A stretch of 15,719 nt of DNA from Nitrospinaceae bacterium (GTDB lineage Bacteria; Nitrospinota; Nitrospinia; Nitrospinales; VA-1). The stretch is taken from NCBI GenBank assembly GCA_029937635.1, contig JAPYPM010000024.1, forward strand, positions 1 to 15,719, given 5' to 3'. The position numbers and the translations under genes are program-made. The notes beneath the pieces were generated by a model that saw only the letters and a program-made list of their open reading frames with translations, made no database searches and was not told where the DNA came from. Of this stretch, positions 1 to 7,719 are shown piece after piece; positions within the stretch are counted from its first letter, which is position 1; every line of letters begins with the position of its first letter.

Positions 1-313
1 GGTCCTTGTCGGCTACTATTAGCATGGCTTCAAGGCGGCGCAGTAACTTATCAGTACGCCAGTCTTTGGCTAACTCTACAGCTGAACGGGGTAGATTTCC
101 TTGGAATTTTTCCAACTTTTCTTCAAAGCGAGCGAACAAAGAGAATGCATCCGCTGTAGCACCAGCAAATCCTCCAATAACTTTATCGCCATACATACGT
201 CGAACTTTATTTGCGGAGTGCTTCATGATAGTGTTGCCGATGCTCACCTGGCCATCTCCTCCCATAGCAACAGATCCATTGTGCCTGACGGCAATTATAG
301 TTGTACCACGCAT
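1..313 (-). CDS. hslV: HslV, ATP-dependent protease peptidase subunit (N-terminal part, cut by window edge)
   Basis: This is the threonine peptidase of the cytoplasmic HslUV (ClpQY) protease, which degrades proteins unfolded by the HslU ATPase. Only the first 104 residues are present; the gene continues past the left edge. The start (ATG read from 313) gives M-R-G-T-T-I-I-A-V, so the catalytic threonine follows a three-residue propeptide, as is usual in the family. Further conserved blocks are GDGQVSIGNTIMK, KVRRMYGDKVIAGFAG and AVELAKDWRTD. A purine-rich TTAGGA lies about nine bases upstream of the start. It lies 45 bases downstream of xerC on the same strand and is probably cotranscribed with it, with hslU expected beyond the edge. 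Family assignment is very secure. Confidence 0.96.
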   Translation of the reverse strand, partial: MRGTTIIAVRHNGSVAMGGDGQVSIGNTIMKHSANKVRRMYGDKVIGGFAGATADAFSLFARFEEKLEKFQGNLPRSAVELAKDWRTDKLLRRLEAMLIVADKD

Positions 314-358
314 TTTATATTCCTAACGATCATTAAGGGGCTACTTTGCCTTAACTCC

Positions 359-1321
359 CTACTCTATAACAACTGTTGATGAATGGCCAGAAATTCTTGA
401 TTTTGTCCGTGCCCTAGGGTGAGATTTGTCGTAAGTTTCCATTAGTCGGTCAACTGTAAGGTGGGTATATTTCTGTGTGGTCGATAGGCTGGCATGCCCA
501 AGCATTTCTTGGATTGCTCGTAGATCGGCACCTGCTTCTAGCATATGGGTCGCAAAAGTATGGCGCAATGAGTGCGGTGAAATGTTTTTAGGGAAATTGT
601 TAGCTCGAATATACTGATTCATTATTTTTCGTACACCTCTAGTCGAAATAGTTTGGCCACGTTGATTCAAAAATAATCCGGGTGAATCTGAGGGGGGGGT
701 CATTTTTTTTATATGATCAGCTCTGAACTGTAAATAGGATTTAATCACTGCGGTAGTTTTTTTACCAAAAGGCAATATTCTTTCTTTTTTCCCTTTGCCT
801 AAAACTTTAACAGTTTGTTGCTCTATTTTTAAATCTTCTAGTGATAATTTAACCAATTCACTTATACGAATTCCAGTATCATAAAACATTTCAAAAATAG
901 CTTTATCCCGAGCGCCTGCAAACGAGGTAGCTTTCGGTAGGTCTAGCAAGCGAAAAACCTCATCAACTGAAAGATAAGACGGAAGTCGGTTTATTTTTTT
1001 AGGTATGGGAATGGTCTTTATAATATTTGTCTTAATATGACCTTCGCGGCATAAAAAATTAAAAAAGGATCTCAATGTGGATAGTTTTCTCCCCATCGAT
1101 GCTCCAGAGTTAGATTTTTCGTAGAGTTGGCCCATAAAGGACCGGATGGCTAATCGATCGATTTGTTCGATCTGAATCTGAGAATTGGTGCAAGCATGCC
1201 CTGTCTCTCTTAGAAATATTTCGAATTGAGTGAGATCATTGAGGTAGGCAGAAATTGTATGTTGAGACGCGTTTTTTTCTCCGATCAGATAATCCTTAAA
1301 TTCCTTGACTAGATATTTCAT
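359..1321 (-). CDS. xerC: Tyrosine recombinase XerC
   Basis: A site-specific tyrosine recombinase of 320 residues that, in the Xer system, resolves chromosome dimers at dif during division. The N-terminal SAM-like core-binding domain covers about residues 1-95, the catalytic domain about 115-300. The full catalytic set is visible: R152 (TGIRISEL), K176 (LGKGKKER), H250 and R253 (SPHSLRHTF), H276 (MLGHASLSTTQ) and nucleophile Y285 (KYTHL). I chose the ATG at 1321 because AAAGGAG sits six bases upstream; a longer frame to 1369 lacks such a site. It is first in an operon with hslV, the arrangement that favours XerC over XerD, although sequence alone does not fully separate the two. An A8 run next to a C8 run lies inside the gene (coding strand, 710-692), between the K176 and H250 motifs. 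Confidence 0.93.
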   Translation of the reverse strand: MKYLVKEFKDYLIGEKNASQHTISAYLNDLTQFEIFLRETGHACTNSQIQIEQIDRLAIRSFMGQLYEKSNSGASMGRKLSTLRSFFNFLCREGHIKTNIIKTIPIPKKINRLPSYLSVDEVFRLLDLPKATSFAGARDKAIFEMFYDTGIRISELVKLSLEDLKIEQQTVKVLGKGKKERILPFGKKTTAVIKSYLQFRADHIKKMTPPSDSPGLFLNQRGQTISTRGVRKIMNQYIRANNFPKNISPHSLRHTFATHMLEAGADLRAIQEMLGHASLSTTQKYTHLTVDRLMETYDKSHPRARTKSRISGHSSTVVIE

Positions 1322-1342
1322 AGTTAACTCCTTTAATATCAA

Positions 1343-1369
1343 TTTATAAGCTGTAGAATAGAAAGTCAA
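1343..1369 (-). promoter_or_regulatory. Candidate sigma70-type promoter for xerC-hslV
   Basis: Read on the minus strand, TTGACT (1369-1364) is followed after 15 bases by TATAAA (1348-1343). A TAAATT at 1346-1341 offers a 17-base spacer instead. Transcription would begin about 15-20 bases before the xerC ATG, leaving just room for its ribosome binding site. The call rests on motif match only. Confidence 0.4.
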
Positions 1370-1481
1370 GTTGGACTTAATTCCGATCAGCGGGGGAGGG
1401 GATTAAGAACTTCTTTTTTTAGGTTTAAGGGGTTATTATTTGTGTCTGACTCTCGGGTTAATTTTTTTAGGGTAATGAAAT

Positions 1482-2027
1482 ATGAATAGTGAAGAGCAGT
1501 TGCGGCAGGCTCAGGCAAACTTTAAAACTATTACTGATATCAAGGAAAAACTTGAAATTTTGGCAGAACATGTCGAATCCCGTAAAGAAGGGCTTGAGGA
1601 AGAAATAGAGGAAAACCTTAATGAGGCAATCAGAAATGCACGTGATTGCCTGGAGAAGATACAGGAGAATATAGAGCCTAAACTGGAAAAAATAATTAGA
1701 GAGAGATTAGATATTTTAAAGATAAAAATGGATCGGTTTACAGAAGAGGGGCTGGCTGCTCTTCATAAAGAAATCGACAGACAGACGCCTATTCTCACTC
1801 AAAAAATACTAGAGGAGGTTGACGGATTAGTTGGTTCTAAATTAATGGCGGCTCGTAATGAACTTTCTATTTCAATAGATAAAAAAATACAAGCCGAGGT
1901 GAAGAAAGTTGTGTCTAATGATAAAATCGAAATGGAAAAAAAATATGCCAAACTGTGGCAAGTATGTTTTATCTCTTTGGGTTTTTCTTTGACAGCATTT
2001 GGAGTTGTTCTGCTAGGGAGTTTATGA
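1482..2027 (+). CDS. Coiled-coil protein with C-terminal membrane anchor, function unknown
   Basis: I do not recognise a named family. The 181 residues are highly charged, rich in Glu, Lys, Leu and Ile with heptad-like spacing from about 1 to 155, so a long coiled coil is likely. A hydrophobic stretch at about 159-180 (WQVCFISLGFSLTAFGVVLL) ends the protein, which fits a tail-anchored inner-membrane protein with its rod in the cytoplasm. There is no signal peptide and no enzymatic motif. TAGGG lies nine bases before the ATG, a modest ribosome binding site. It is a single gene, divergent from xerC and convergent with the small membrane protein that ends at 2042. Coding character (clean amphipathic pattern, codon use like the neighbours) makes it a real gene; the role is open. 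Confidence 0.7.
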   Translation: MNSEEQLRQAQANFKTITDIKEKLEILAEHVESRKEGLEEEIEENLNEAIRNARDCLEKIQENIEPKLEKIIRERLDILKIKMDRFTEEGLAALHKEIDRQTPILTQKILEEVDGLVGSKLMAARNELSISIDKKIQAEVKKVVSNDKIEMEKKYAKLWQVCFISLGFSLTAFGVVLLGSL

Positions 2028-2041
2028 AGGCGAAAGATATT

Positions 2042-2260
2042 TTAGGTGGCCAACCAAAATAAGAAAAATAAAAGGAGACAAGAGAGAACAACCTGTAGGC
2101 CGAACGAGAACCCAGGCCCTGTGAACAAAATAAGCACAGTGCAAGCACATAAAATTATAAATGCTAAAGCTCCACGAGTACTATTCTTCATTATGGGTTT
2201 TACTGGAGGCCTATGTGAAGGAGGTTCTTGCGGATTATTTTCTATAGAAGGTTCTTTCAT
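2042..2260 (-). CDS. Small protein with two predicted transmembrane helices, unknown function
   Basis: A 72-residue protein with a proline-rich hydrophilic N-terminus (about 1-22), a Lys/Arg patch, then two hydrophobic stretches at about 30-47 (ALAFIILCACTVLILFTG) and 52-71, separated by a short Gly/Pro/Phe turn. This is the pattern of a small inner-membrane hairpin protein. It starts eight bases after the stop of the 165-residue gene upstream on the same strand, so the two may be cotranscribed. No clear Shine-Dalgarno is visible, which lowers confidence. An overlapping plus-strand frame in the same place has no membrane or domain pattern, so I prefer this strand. Confidence 0.5.
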   Translation of the reverse strand: MKEPSIENNPQEPPSHRPPVKPIMKNSTRGALAFIILCACTVLILFTGPGFSFGLQVVLSCLLLFFLFWLAT

Positions 2261-2268
2261 TCGGATTG

Positions 2269-2766
2269 TTATATGAATAAGCTATGCATTTCGTTAACAA
2301 TTAAAATATCTTCCACTTCAGAGAGAATATCTTGATTTGTAATCAAAGGGCTTTCTTCCGAGAAGTCGATTGCTCCTGCAGTGCAGTCTTGTCTAAATGA
2401 CAGTCTTGGGAAAGAACTTAGGTAATCTTGGATGATTTGAAGGGTAAAGGATCTTTTAATCGCATCAATAAACAGGTCTAGGGTTTTTTCTAGATGGTCA
2501 ACTTTTTCAAATACCCCTCTGTAGTTTTCATTAATTGTTAGTGTGTAGCTTAGTTGAAGGTTTTTGTTTTGCATAAGAACATTCTCTTTGTTATTTGAGA
2601 CATTATCTGGATATAGGAACTTAAGCTTGTTTCGCTCAGTTTTTAATTGGAAGTAGATTAGGCTAAGTTTTTCACCAATTAAAAATGTAAGACCATCTCG
2701 AGTTCCTTGCTGCTTAGAAATAGTTAATGCTTTCTCGCAGTAATGGCTAATTTTTTCTGAAGTCAT
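2269..2766 (-). CDS. Hypothetical protein, 165 residues
   Basis: I recognise no family. The product is a soluble-looking, mixed-charge protein without signal peptide or membrane segment. The N-terminal half (about 1-60) and the middle (about 85-115) look helical; the C-terminal 45 residues are acidic (SEESPLITNQDILSEVEDIL). Only two cysteines occur and no metal or nucleotide motif is seen. The ATG at 2766 has no good ribosome binding site. It precedes the small membrane protein by eight bases, so the pair may be one transcript. The length of open frame and neighbour-like codon use argue that it is real. Confidence 0.5.
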   Translation of the reverse strand: MTSEKISHYCEKALTISKQQGTRDGLTFLIGEKLSLIYFQLKTERNKLKFLYPDNVSNNKENVLMQNKNLQLSYTLTINENYRGVFEKVDHLEKTLDLFIDAIKRSFTLQIIQDYLSSFPRLSFRQDCTAGAIDFSEESPLITNQDILSEVEDILIVNEMHSLFI

Positions 2767-2948
2767 ATTGTCGTCATTACAAGTAACAGGTTTCTTAAAT
2801 AGAAAAAGACGCTAATAAGCAAGTATTTTTGAATTAGCATCTCATTATTCTCATATTTGCTTAGGAAGTAAACAGTATAATGACCTCTTCATTTTCTTTG
2901 CAATGCGATATTTTTTCTAAAACTAATTAGTTAAATACCTTTTAATGC

Positions 2949-3536
2949 TCATGGGAATGAGTTTGGGAAGTAAAACCGTGCAACTTTAAATGCGATATTT
3001 CTTGTGAATGCGTGAATAAAAGATTCATTACCCTTTATAGGGCAAATATGAATGAAATGCATTCCTGCCAAACGCGCTCCTCCATCCGTAAGAAAATTAT
3101 CCCCAATCATACAAACGACACTTGAGTCATCTAAATCGAGAAAATCCTTCATAGCTTTTTCAAAGCCACGTTTGTCTGGCTTTGGCGGGACATTAGTTAC
3201 CACATTAATACCATTGAACTGGTGAAACCTATCCTCAGATGCGTTGGTATAAATTGCCACCTTCAACCCATGGTTAACCATTTTATTAATGTGTTCAACA
3301 ACTTCATAGGAAAACTCACTGGCGTGATGGGGGCCTAGTGTTCCATCGGCATCAATTAAGATGCCTTTTATCCCATCTATTTTTAGTTGTTCGATAGGTA
3401 CTTCTAAGAAACTATCAACTGCCATATAGGTTTTAAGAAGATTGGGACGAAATGGCATAAGTAAGAAATATAGTATTTTAGCCAGCGTCAGACCATCGCG
3501 CGCAAATTTTTTATCTGCTTTGGTGATTTTTGACAT
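2949..3536 (-). CDS. YqeG-like HAD-superfamily phosphatase
   Basis: A predicted cytoplasmic phosphohydrolase of the haloacid dehalogenase superfamily, nearest in layout to the YqeG (class IIIA) group; YqeG-type proteins include phosphatidylglycerophosphate phosphatases, but the substrate here is not shown by sequence. With the first ATG (3536) it has 195 residues. HAD motif I is ILIDADGTLGP with nucleophile D62 and acid D64; motif II is the YTNAS block (T97); motif III is the Lys in PPKPDKRGF (K119); motif IV is GDNFLTD with D146 and D151. The family-typical lead-in KGILIDADG and trailing LAGMHFIHI are present. The frame stays open to a TTG at 3611, adding 25 residues; neither start has a convincing ribosome binding site. 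Confidence 0.8.
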   Translation of the reverse strand: MSKITKADKKFARDGLTLAKILYFLLMPFRPNLLKTYMAVDSFLEVPIEQLKIDGIKGILIDADGTLGPHHASEFSYEVVEHINKMVNHGLKVAIYTNASEDRFHQFNGINVVTNVPPKPDKRGFEKAMKDFLDLDDSSVVCMIGDNFLTDGGARLAGMHFIHICPIKGNESFIHAFTRNIAFKVARFYFPNSFP

Positions 3537-3676
3537 TAGTTTGCCGATGTGAGGTTTTATTTTAAATAGATCAGAAAGGCTGATTATCACCAGAGAATAT
3601 TGTAAAATCAAACAAATTTGGTTCTCGAAAGATATTCAGTGTTAAGAGATTTTTTTGGATAAAAAATTAAGTAAGT

Positions 3677-3706
3677 TGACGATTAGGACCGTAGGACAGA
3701 ATAATT
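3677..3706 (+). promoter_or_regulatory. Candidate promoter upstream of the ATP-grasp/FMN fusion gene
   Basis: TTGACG (3677-3682) is followed after 18 bases by AATAAT (3701-3706), each one mismatch from the sigma70 consensus. It would give a leader of about 160 bases. The surrounding 264-base gap (3612-3875) is AT-rich and contains no convincing gene. Weak evidence. Confidence 0.3.
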
Positions 3707-3875
3707 TTATTTATGAGGTTTAATGCCTTTACTAAACTCTTGCAAGAACGATTGTTTAATGGGAATTTGCGTTTTGTCGATAAGAAATAGAGTTCTCAGG
3801 TAAAATTAGGGAATGGCACTGATTATCTTCGCAGTAATTTTAGTTGTTTCTTTTTAGAAAACAAGCAGGTTAGGA

Positions 3876-6140
3876 ATGTTTATGGTTAAAAAGCGACAGA
3901 GACATTTATTGATCATAGGAGGAGGAATATTTCAGGTTCCTGCTATTAAGGTTGCCAAGTCAATGGGGCTTAAAGTTGTTGTGACTGATTACAATGTTGA
4001 CGCAGAAGGAATGCTGATAGCAGATTACCCCATAGAAGTTAGTACTCGTAATATCAACTTAACTGTTAATGCAGCGAAACAATTTCACTCGTCATGTCCA
4101 CTTGATGGGGTGATGACGGTTGGTACAGATGCATCACAAACGGTGGCTGCGGTTGCTAATGCATTAAGTTTACCAGGGATTCCCTTCGAGGTTGCTGAAC
4201 GCTCGACAGACAAAATTAAGATGCGTCGTCGGTTAGATGAAATGGGTATTGCCGTTCCAAATTATAAACCTGTTTGGACCATAGACGATCTTAATACTGC
4301 GATTGAAGAAATGCCCTTACCCTTGGTTATCAAGCCTTGTGACAATATGGGGGCACGAGGAGTTAAAATGATTAGTGAACCTCATGAAGCCCTCACAGCT
4401 TTCCACGAAGCCAAAGAAGCTTCGATTAGTGGAAAGCTGATCGTTGAAGTGTTCATGGAGGGACCGGAACTTAGTATGGATGCTTTGGTTTTTGGGGGTC
4501 GCATTGAAGTGACTGGTATTGCTGATCGAATTATTGAACGTACACCATATTTTGTGGAAGTAGGTCATACACTTCCTTCAAATCAACTACAAGAAAAGCA
4601 GGATCAGGCTGTTAAATTATTTTGTTCAGCAATTAAAGCTTTGGGGATCGATATTGGTGCTGCGAAAGGAGATATTAAGCTAACTGCGGATGGACCCAAA
4701 ATTATTGAGATAGCTGCTAGATTGAGTGGCGGGTGGATGTCAACTTATACTTATCCTTTGGCAACAGGTATCAACTTAATGAAAGCTGCGATTGAGGTGG
4801 CGCTCGGTGACACACCAACTGATATTAAGCAAAAACATGAGCTAGTGTCAGTAGAACGGGCAATTATTCCAAAGGCAGGAAAAATTTTATCGATTAGTGG
4901 TGTGGATGATGCCCGAAAGATCAAGGGAGTTAAAGAAATTATTTTAATGAAGGAAGCAGGGGACTCTACGGAAGAACTTCGGAGTAATTTGGGCAAGACA
5001 GGGTATGTCATTACAATTGCTAAAACCCGAGAAAAGGCTATCGAAATTAATGACTTAGCTCGCCAGGCTATTCAAATAAAAGTAGGTGAACCAAGCGAAC
5101 TGACTTGGGACGTTATACGAAATAACGCACGAAAGAAATTTTATATTGCTTGTAAAGCCTGTACTGTTTGCGACGGAATTGAGTGCGCTGGTAAAGTACC
5201 CGGAATTGGTGGAATAGGATCAGGTTCTTCTTTTACCGAGAACCTTCATGCTCTTGCAAGGTATAAGATTAATATACGTACTATCCATAATATTAAGGAT
5301 CCTGATTTATCCATAAATCTATTTGGGCAAAAGCTGTCGATGCCCATCCTAGCAGCCCCTATTACCGGCATGGAAACCAACCTTGCTGGAGGAATGGACG
5401 AAAAGGAATATGCAGCAGCCGTAGTCAATGGGTGTATTAGTATGGGCACTATTGGTATGGTCGGTGATGGAGCTAGTCCAAATAAATACCTAATTGGTCT
5501 TGAGGTAATTAAGAAATTAGGAGGTCTTGGCATTCCTATTTTCAAACCTCGGGCTTTTAATATTGATATCATTAAAAGATTTAAGGCCGCTGAAGATGCT
5601 GGGGCTATTGCTGTAGGTATCGATATTGATGCGGTATCATTTAAGACGATGTCAATGAAAAACCAGGCTGTCGGTCCTAAGTCCATTGAGGAACTTCTTG
5701 AATTAAAAGCTCACCTCTCAGTTCCCTTTATTCTCAAAGGTATCATGAATGCGAAGACAGCCCTTGCGGCCATTGAAGCTGGGGCCGATGCGATAGTTGT
5801 TTCAAATCATGGTGGCAGAGTAATGGATACAATGCCTGGAACTGCAGAAGTATTACCTGAAATAGCAAATGCTGTCGCGGGACGCGTAAAGATTCTTGTA
5901 GATGGTGGTGTTAGAGAGGGAATAGATATTCTCAAAATGTTAGCACTTGGTGCTGACGCAGTGATGATAGGAAGACCTATTTGTATAGCTGCATTTGGAG
6001 CTGCTCAGGAAGGGGTAGAGTTTTATCTAGATCAAAAACGAAGTGAATTAAAAAAAGCAATGATCCTCACTGGATGTAGTGATATCTATCATATAGATCC
6101 CTCAATTCTAGTTCGTGGCTCAAAAGGTCAATTACACTAG
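3876..6140 (+). CDS. ATP-grasp ligase fused to FMN-dependent alpha-hydroxy-acid dehydrogenase-like domain
   Basis: A 754-residue two-domain protein. Residues 10-105 form a Rossmann-like pre-ATP-grasp domain (LLIIGGG, DYNVDAEG), about 106-310 an ATP-grasp core with K153 (VIKP), the GARGVK loop at 159-164, VFMEGPE at 192-198 and the Mg-binding EIAARLSGG at 278-286. A linker with a C-x2-C-x2-C-x4-C array (426-437) leads into a TIM barrel at about 440-750 with K621 (ILKG), H645 and R648 (SNHGGR), the FMN phosphate-binding VDGGVR (675-680) and MIGRP (697-701). These match the FMN-dependent alpha-hydroxy-acid oxidising family, close to a standalone anaerobe form. ATP-grasp enzymes join a carboxylate to an amine or thiol; the substrate here is unknown. 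A second ATG at 3882 has AGGA six bases upstream and is an equally good start. It is separate from aclBA by 263 bases. Confidence 0.88.
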   Translation: MFMVKKRQRHLLIIGGGIFQVPAIKVAKSMGLKVVVTDYNVDAEGMLIADYPIEVSTRNINLTVNAAKQFHSSCPLDGVMTVGTDASQTVAAVANALSLPGIPFEVAERSTDKIKMRRRLDEMGIAVPNYKPVWTIDDLNTAIEEMPLPLVIKPCDNMGARGVKMISEPHEALTAFHEAKEASISGKLIVEVFMEGPELSMDALVFGGRIEVTGIADRIIERTPYFVEVGHTLPSNQLQEKQDQAVKLFCSAIKALGIDIGAAKGDIKLTADGPKIIEIAARLSGGWMSTYTYPLATGINLMKAAIEVALGDTPTDIKQKHELVSVERAIIPKAGKILSISGVDDARKIKGVKEIILMKEAGDSTEELRSNLGKTGYVITIAKTREKAIEINDLARQAIQIKVGEPSELTWDVIRNNARKKFYIACKACTVCDGIECAGKVPGIGGIGSGSSFTENLHALARYKINIRTIHNIKDPDLSINLFGQKLSMPILAAPITGMETNLAGGMDEKEYAAAVVNGCISMGTIGMVGDGASPNKYLIGLEVIKKLGGLGIPIFKPRAFNIDIIKRFKAAEDAGAIAVGIDIDAVSFKTMSMKNQAVGPKSIEELLELKAHLSVPFILKGIMNAKTALAAIEAGADAIVVSNHGGRVMDTMPGTAEVLPEIANAVAGRVKILVDGGVREGIDILKMLALGADAVMIGRPICIAAFGAAQEGVEFYLDQKRSELKKAMILTGCSDIYHIDPSILVRGSKGQLH

Positions 6141-6206
6141 TTTCCTCGCTTAGTAAAACCAACCCTCCTCTCTTCTTCAACTAGCTCAGACTAACTCTCA
6201 TTGATA

Positions 6207-6234
6207 TTGACAAAAATAAGAATTTATTTAAAAT
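6207..6234 (+). promoter_or_regulatory. Candidate sigma70-type promoter for aclBA
   Basis: A perfect TTGACA (6207-6212) is followed after 16 bases by TAAAAT (6229-6234), one mismatch from TATAAT. Transcription would begin near 6241, leaving a leader of about 160 bases before aclB. This is the best-looking promoter in the window, as expected for a central carbon operon. Confidence 0.6.
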
Positions 6235-6290
6235 ACATCCTCTCAATCATATAGATTGTAGGGTTACATATTGTTAGATTGATTTTTTAA

Positions 6291-6320
6291 GTTAACTACT
6301 TAATAGTTAAACTACTTTAA
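6291..6320 (+). repeat. Direct repeat with embedded dyad in the aclB leader (possible operator)
   Basis: GTTAACTACTTAA (6291-6303) recurs as GTTAAACTACTTTAA (6306-6320), identical apart from two inserted bases. The first copy and the junction also form a perfect seven-base inverted repeat, TTAACTA / TAGTTAA, with a five-base loop (6292-6310). It lies downstream of the candidate promoter and about 85 bases before the aclB start. It may bind a regulator, or be chance in AT-rich DNA. Confidence 0.35.
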
Positions 6321-6403
6321 GAATAAATCTAGGTTATATCGGTATGAGACCTTTCTTGCTATTGGTAATTAACAATTAATATTCGCAAAGTAGGAGATTA
6401 AAA

Positions 6404-7675
6404 ATGCAAATCACCGGCATGCTTTGGGGCAGGAAGTTGCTGGATCTAGTTGAGTATCCTCACTCTGAAGTTCGAGGCCCAGAACTGAGTGTCGATGACA
6501 TTAAAGATATGATTAAAAGACACAACGAGATCTTCATTAAGCCTGTGTTTAAGGGAGGTGTTGGTAAAAAAGGAAAATCAGGACTTATTGGACGGGCGAA
6601 AAATTTTACTGATGCTCTGAGTGAAAAGGAACGTCTCTATTTTGCCAAGCACAAAATAGGAAATATTTCTGCAAAGTCGGATGGTGTTACCTATGAAGCA
6701 GCCGTTCCCGCAGACCATGAAGTTTATTTTTCAATTTCAGACAGCACGATCCATCGCTCCCCAGCAATGACTTTAACTCATCATGGTGGTGTGGACATTG
6801 AAGATCTCCCGGAAGATAAAATTGCAGTTGTCCCATTTGAAGCGCTGACCGGACTCAAAGCATTTCATGTATCTAACGCTCTTGTTGGGTTGGGCGCTCC
6901 AACAGCAATCATAAGTCCATTAGTACAGAACCTCCCGAAATTATGGGATTTGTATAACAACTATGGAATGACGATGCTTGAATTGAATCCCATCAGGATG
7001 ATGCCAGGAAAAGGTGGGCGCTATGCTCCTTTGGCGTGCGATTTTAAATGTGCTTTTGATCAAGATGATCCAGCATGGAAACGATTGGAGCTTCCTTTAC
7101 ATATTTTTGCAGAGGATAACTCGGAATTTGAGCAAGAGATCAACCAACTGAGAACTTATCAAGGGCAGAGTGATGTATATGTAATCAACGATAGGGGAAC
7201 TATCACGGCACCTACTTTTGGTGGTGGAGCAAATGCCATGGTTACGGAGTTACTTGGTGAGGCGGCAACAATCTCCTCTGATTTTGGTGGGAATCCTCCC
7301 TACGAAAAGATGCATGAAATTTCAAACATTACTTTCAAGCATTGGCTGGAACAATCAAACGTTTTATTCATAATTGGTGGTAAAGCAAATAACACAGATA
7401 TTTATGAAACATTAAGAGCTATAGGCGATGGTCTTAGAGGATATTTCCAAGCTAATGGCCCTAAACCATTGTTTGTAGTGGTTGGCCGCGGTGGTCCCAA
7501 CGTGATAAGGGGCATGGGCTATCTACGTGATATTTTAGAAGCATTGGGAGTTCCTTATCGGTTTTTTGGTCACGATAGCGCTATGTCTGAAGTGATCAAT
7601 TATGCCATGGGGATTAACAAATGGATGATGAATGGTGGCAAAGAGGAAATCGCAGCAAAAATGAATATTAAATAA
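6404..7675 (+). CDS. aclB: ATP-citrate lyase, small (beta) subunit AclB
   Basis: The 423-residue ATP-grasp subunit of ATP-citrate lyase, which with AclA converts citrate, ATP and CoA to acetyl-CoA and oxaloacetate, the key citrate-cleaving step of the reductive TCA cycle. It corresponds to the N-terminal half of animal ACLY and resembles succinyl-CoA synthetase beta. Visible blocks are WGRKLLDLVEYP (8-19), the nucleotide-binding FIKPVFKGGVGKKGKSGLIG (44-63), HHGGVDIEDLPEDK (126-139), LELNP (192-196), and the C-terminal GTITAPTFGGGANAMV (265-280), FIIGGKANN (322-330) and GRGGPNVIRG (361-370) of the citrate-binding domain. AGGAG stands seven bases before the ATG. aclA follows 44 bases downstream, the usual aclB-aclA order. 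The length is slightly above the roughly 400 residues of green sulfur bacterial AclB. Confidence 0.95.
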   Translation: MQITGMLWGRKLLDLVEYPHSEVRGPELSVDDIKDMIKRHNEIFIKPVFKGGVGKKGKSGLIGRAKNFTDALSEKERLYFAKHKIGNISAKSDGVTYEAAVPADHEVYFSISDSTIHRSPAMTLTHHGGVDIEDLPEDKIAVVPFEALTGLKAFHVSNALVGLGAPTAIISPLVQNLPKLWDLYNNYGMTMLELNPIRMMPGKGGRYAPLACDFKCAFDQDDPAWKRLELPLHIFAEDNSEFEQEINQLRTYQGQSDVYVINDRGTITAPTFGGGANAMVTELLGEAATISSDFGGNPPYEKMHEISNITFKHWLEQSNVLFIIGGKANNTDIYETLRAIGDGLRGYFQANGPKPLFVVVGRGGPNVIRGMGYLRDILEALGVPYRFFGHDSAMSEVINYAMGINKWMMNGGKEEIAAKMNIK

Positions 7676-7719
7676 TTCAGTTAATATCTTTCAGAAGAAG
7701 TGGAAATAGGAGGTTTTTA

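Noticed and set aside
6..326. Plus-strand open frame of 106 residues at the left end
   Set aside because: It lies antisense to hslV, whose protein motifs are unmistakable on the minus strand.
2046..2276. Plus-strand open frame of 76 residues
   Set aside because: It mirrors the minus-strand two-helix membrane protein, begins with a basic low-complexity run and shows no domain, so the minus-strand gene is preferred.
3714..3791. Short plus-strand frame of 25 codons in the gap before the fusion gene
   Set aside because: No ribosome binding site and no recognisable feature; consistent with chance.
3814..3833. TGGCAC followed by TTCGCA, reminiscent of a sigma54 promoter
   Set aside because: The distance between the GG and GC elements is about four bases too long for a sigma54 site.
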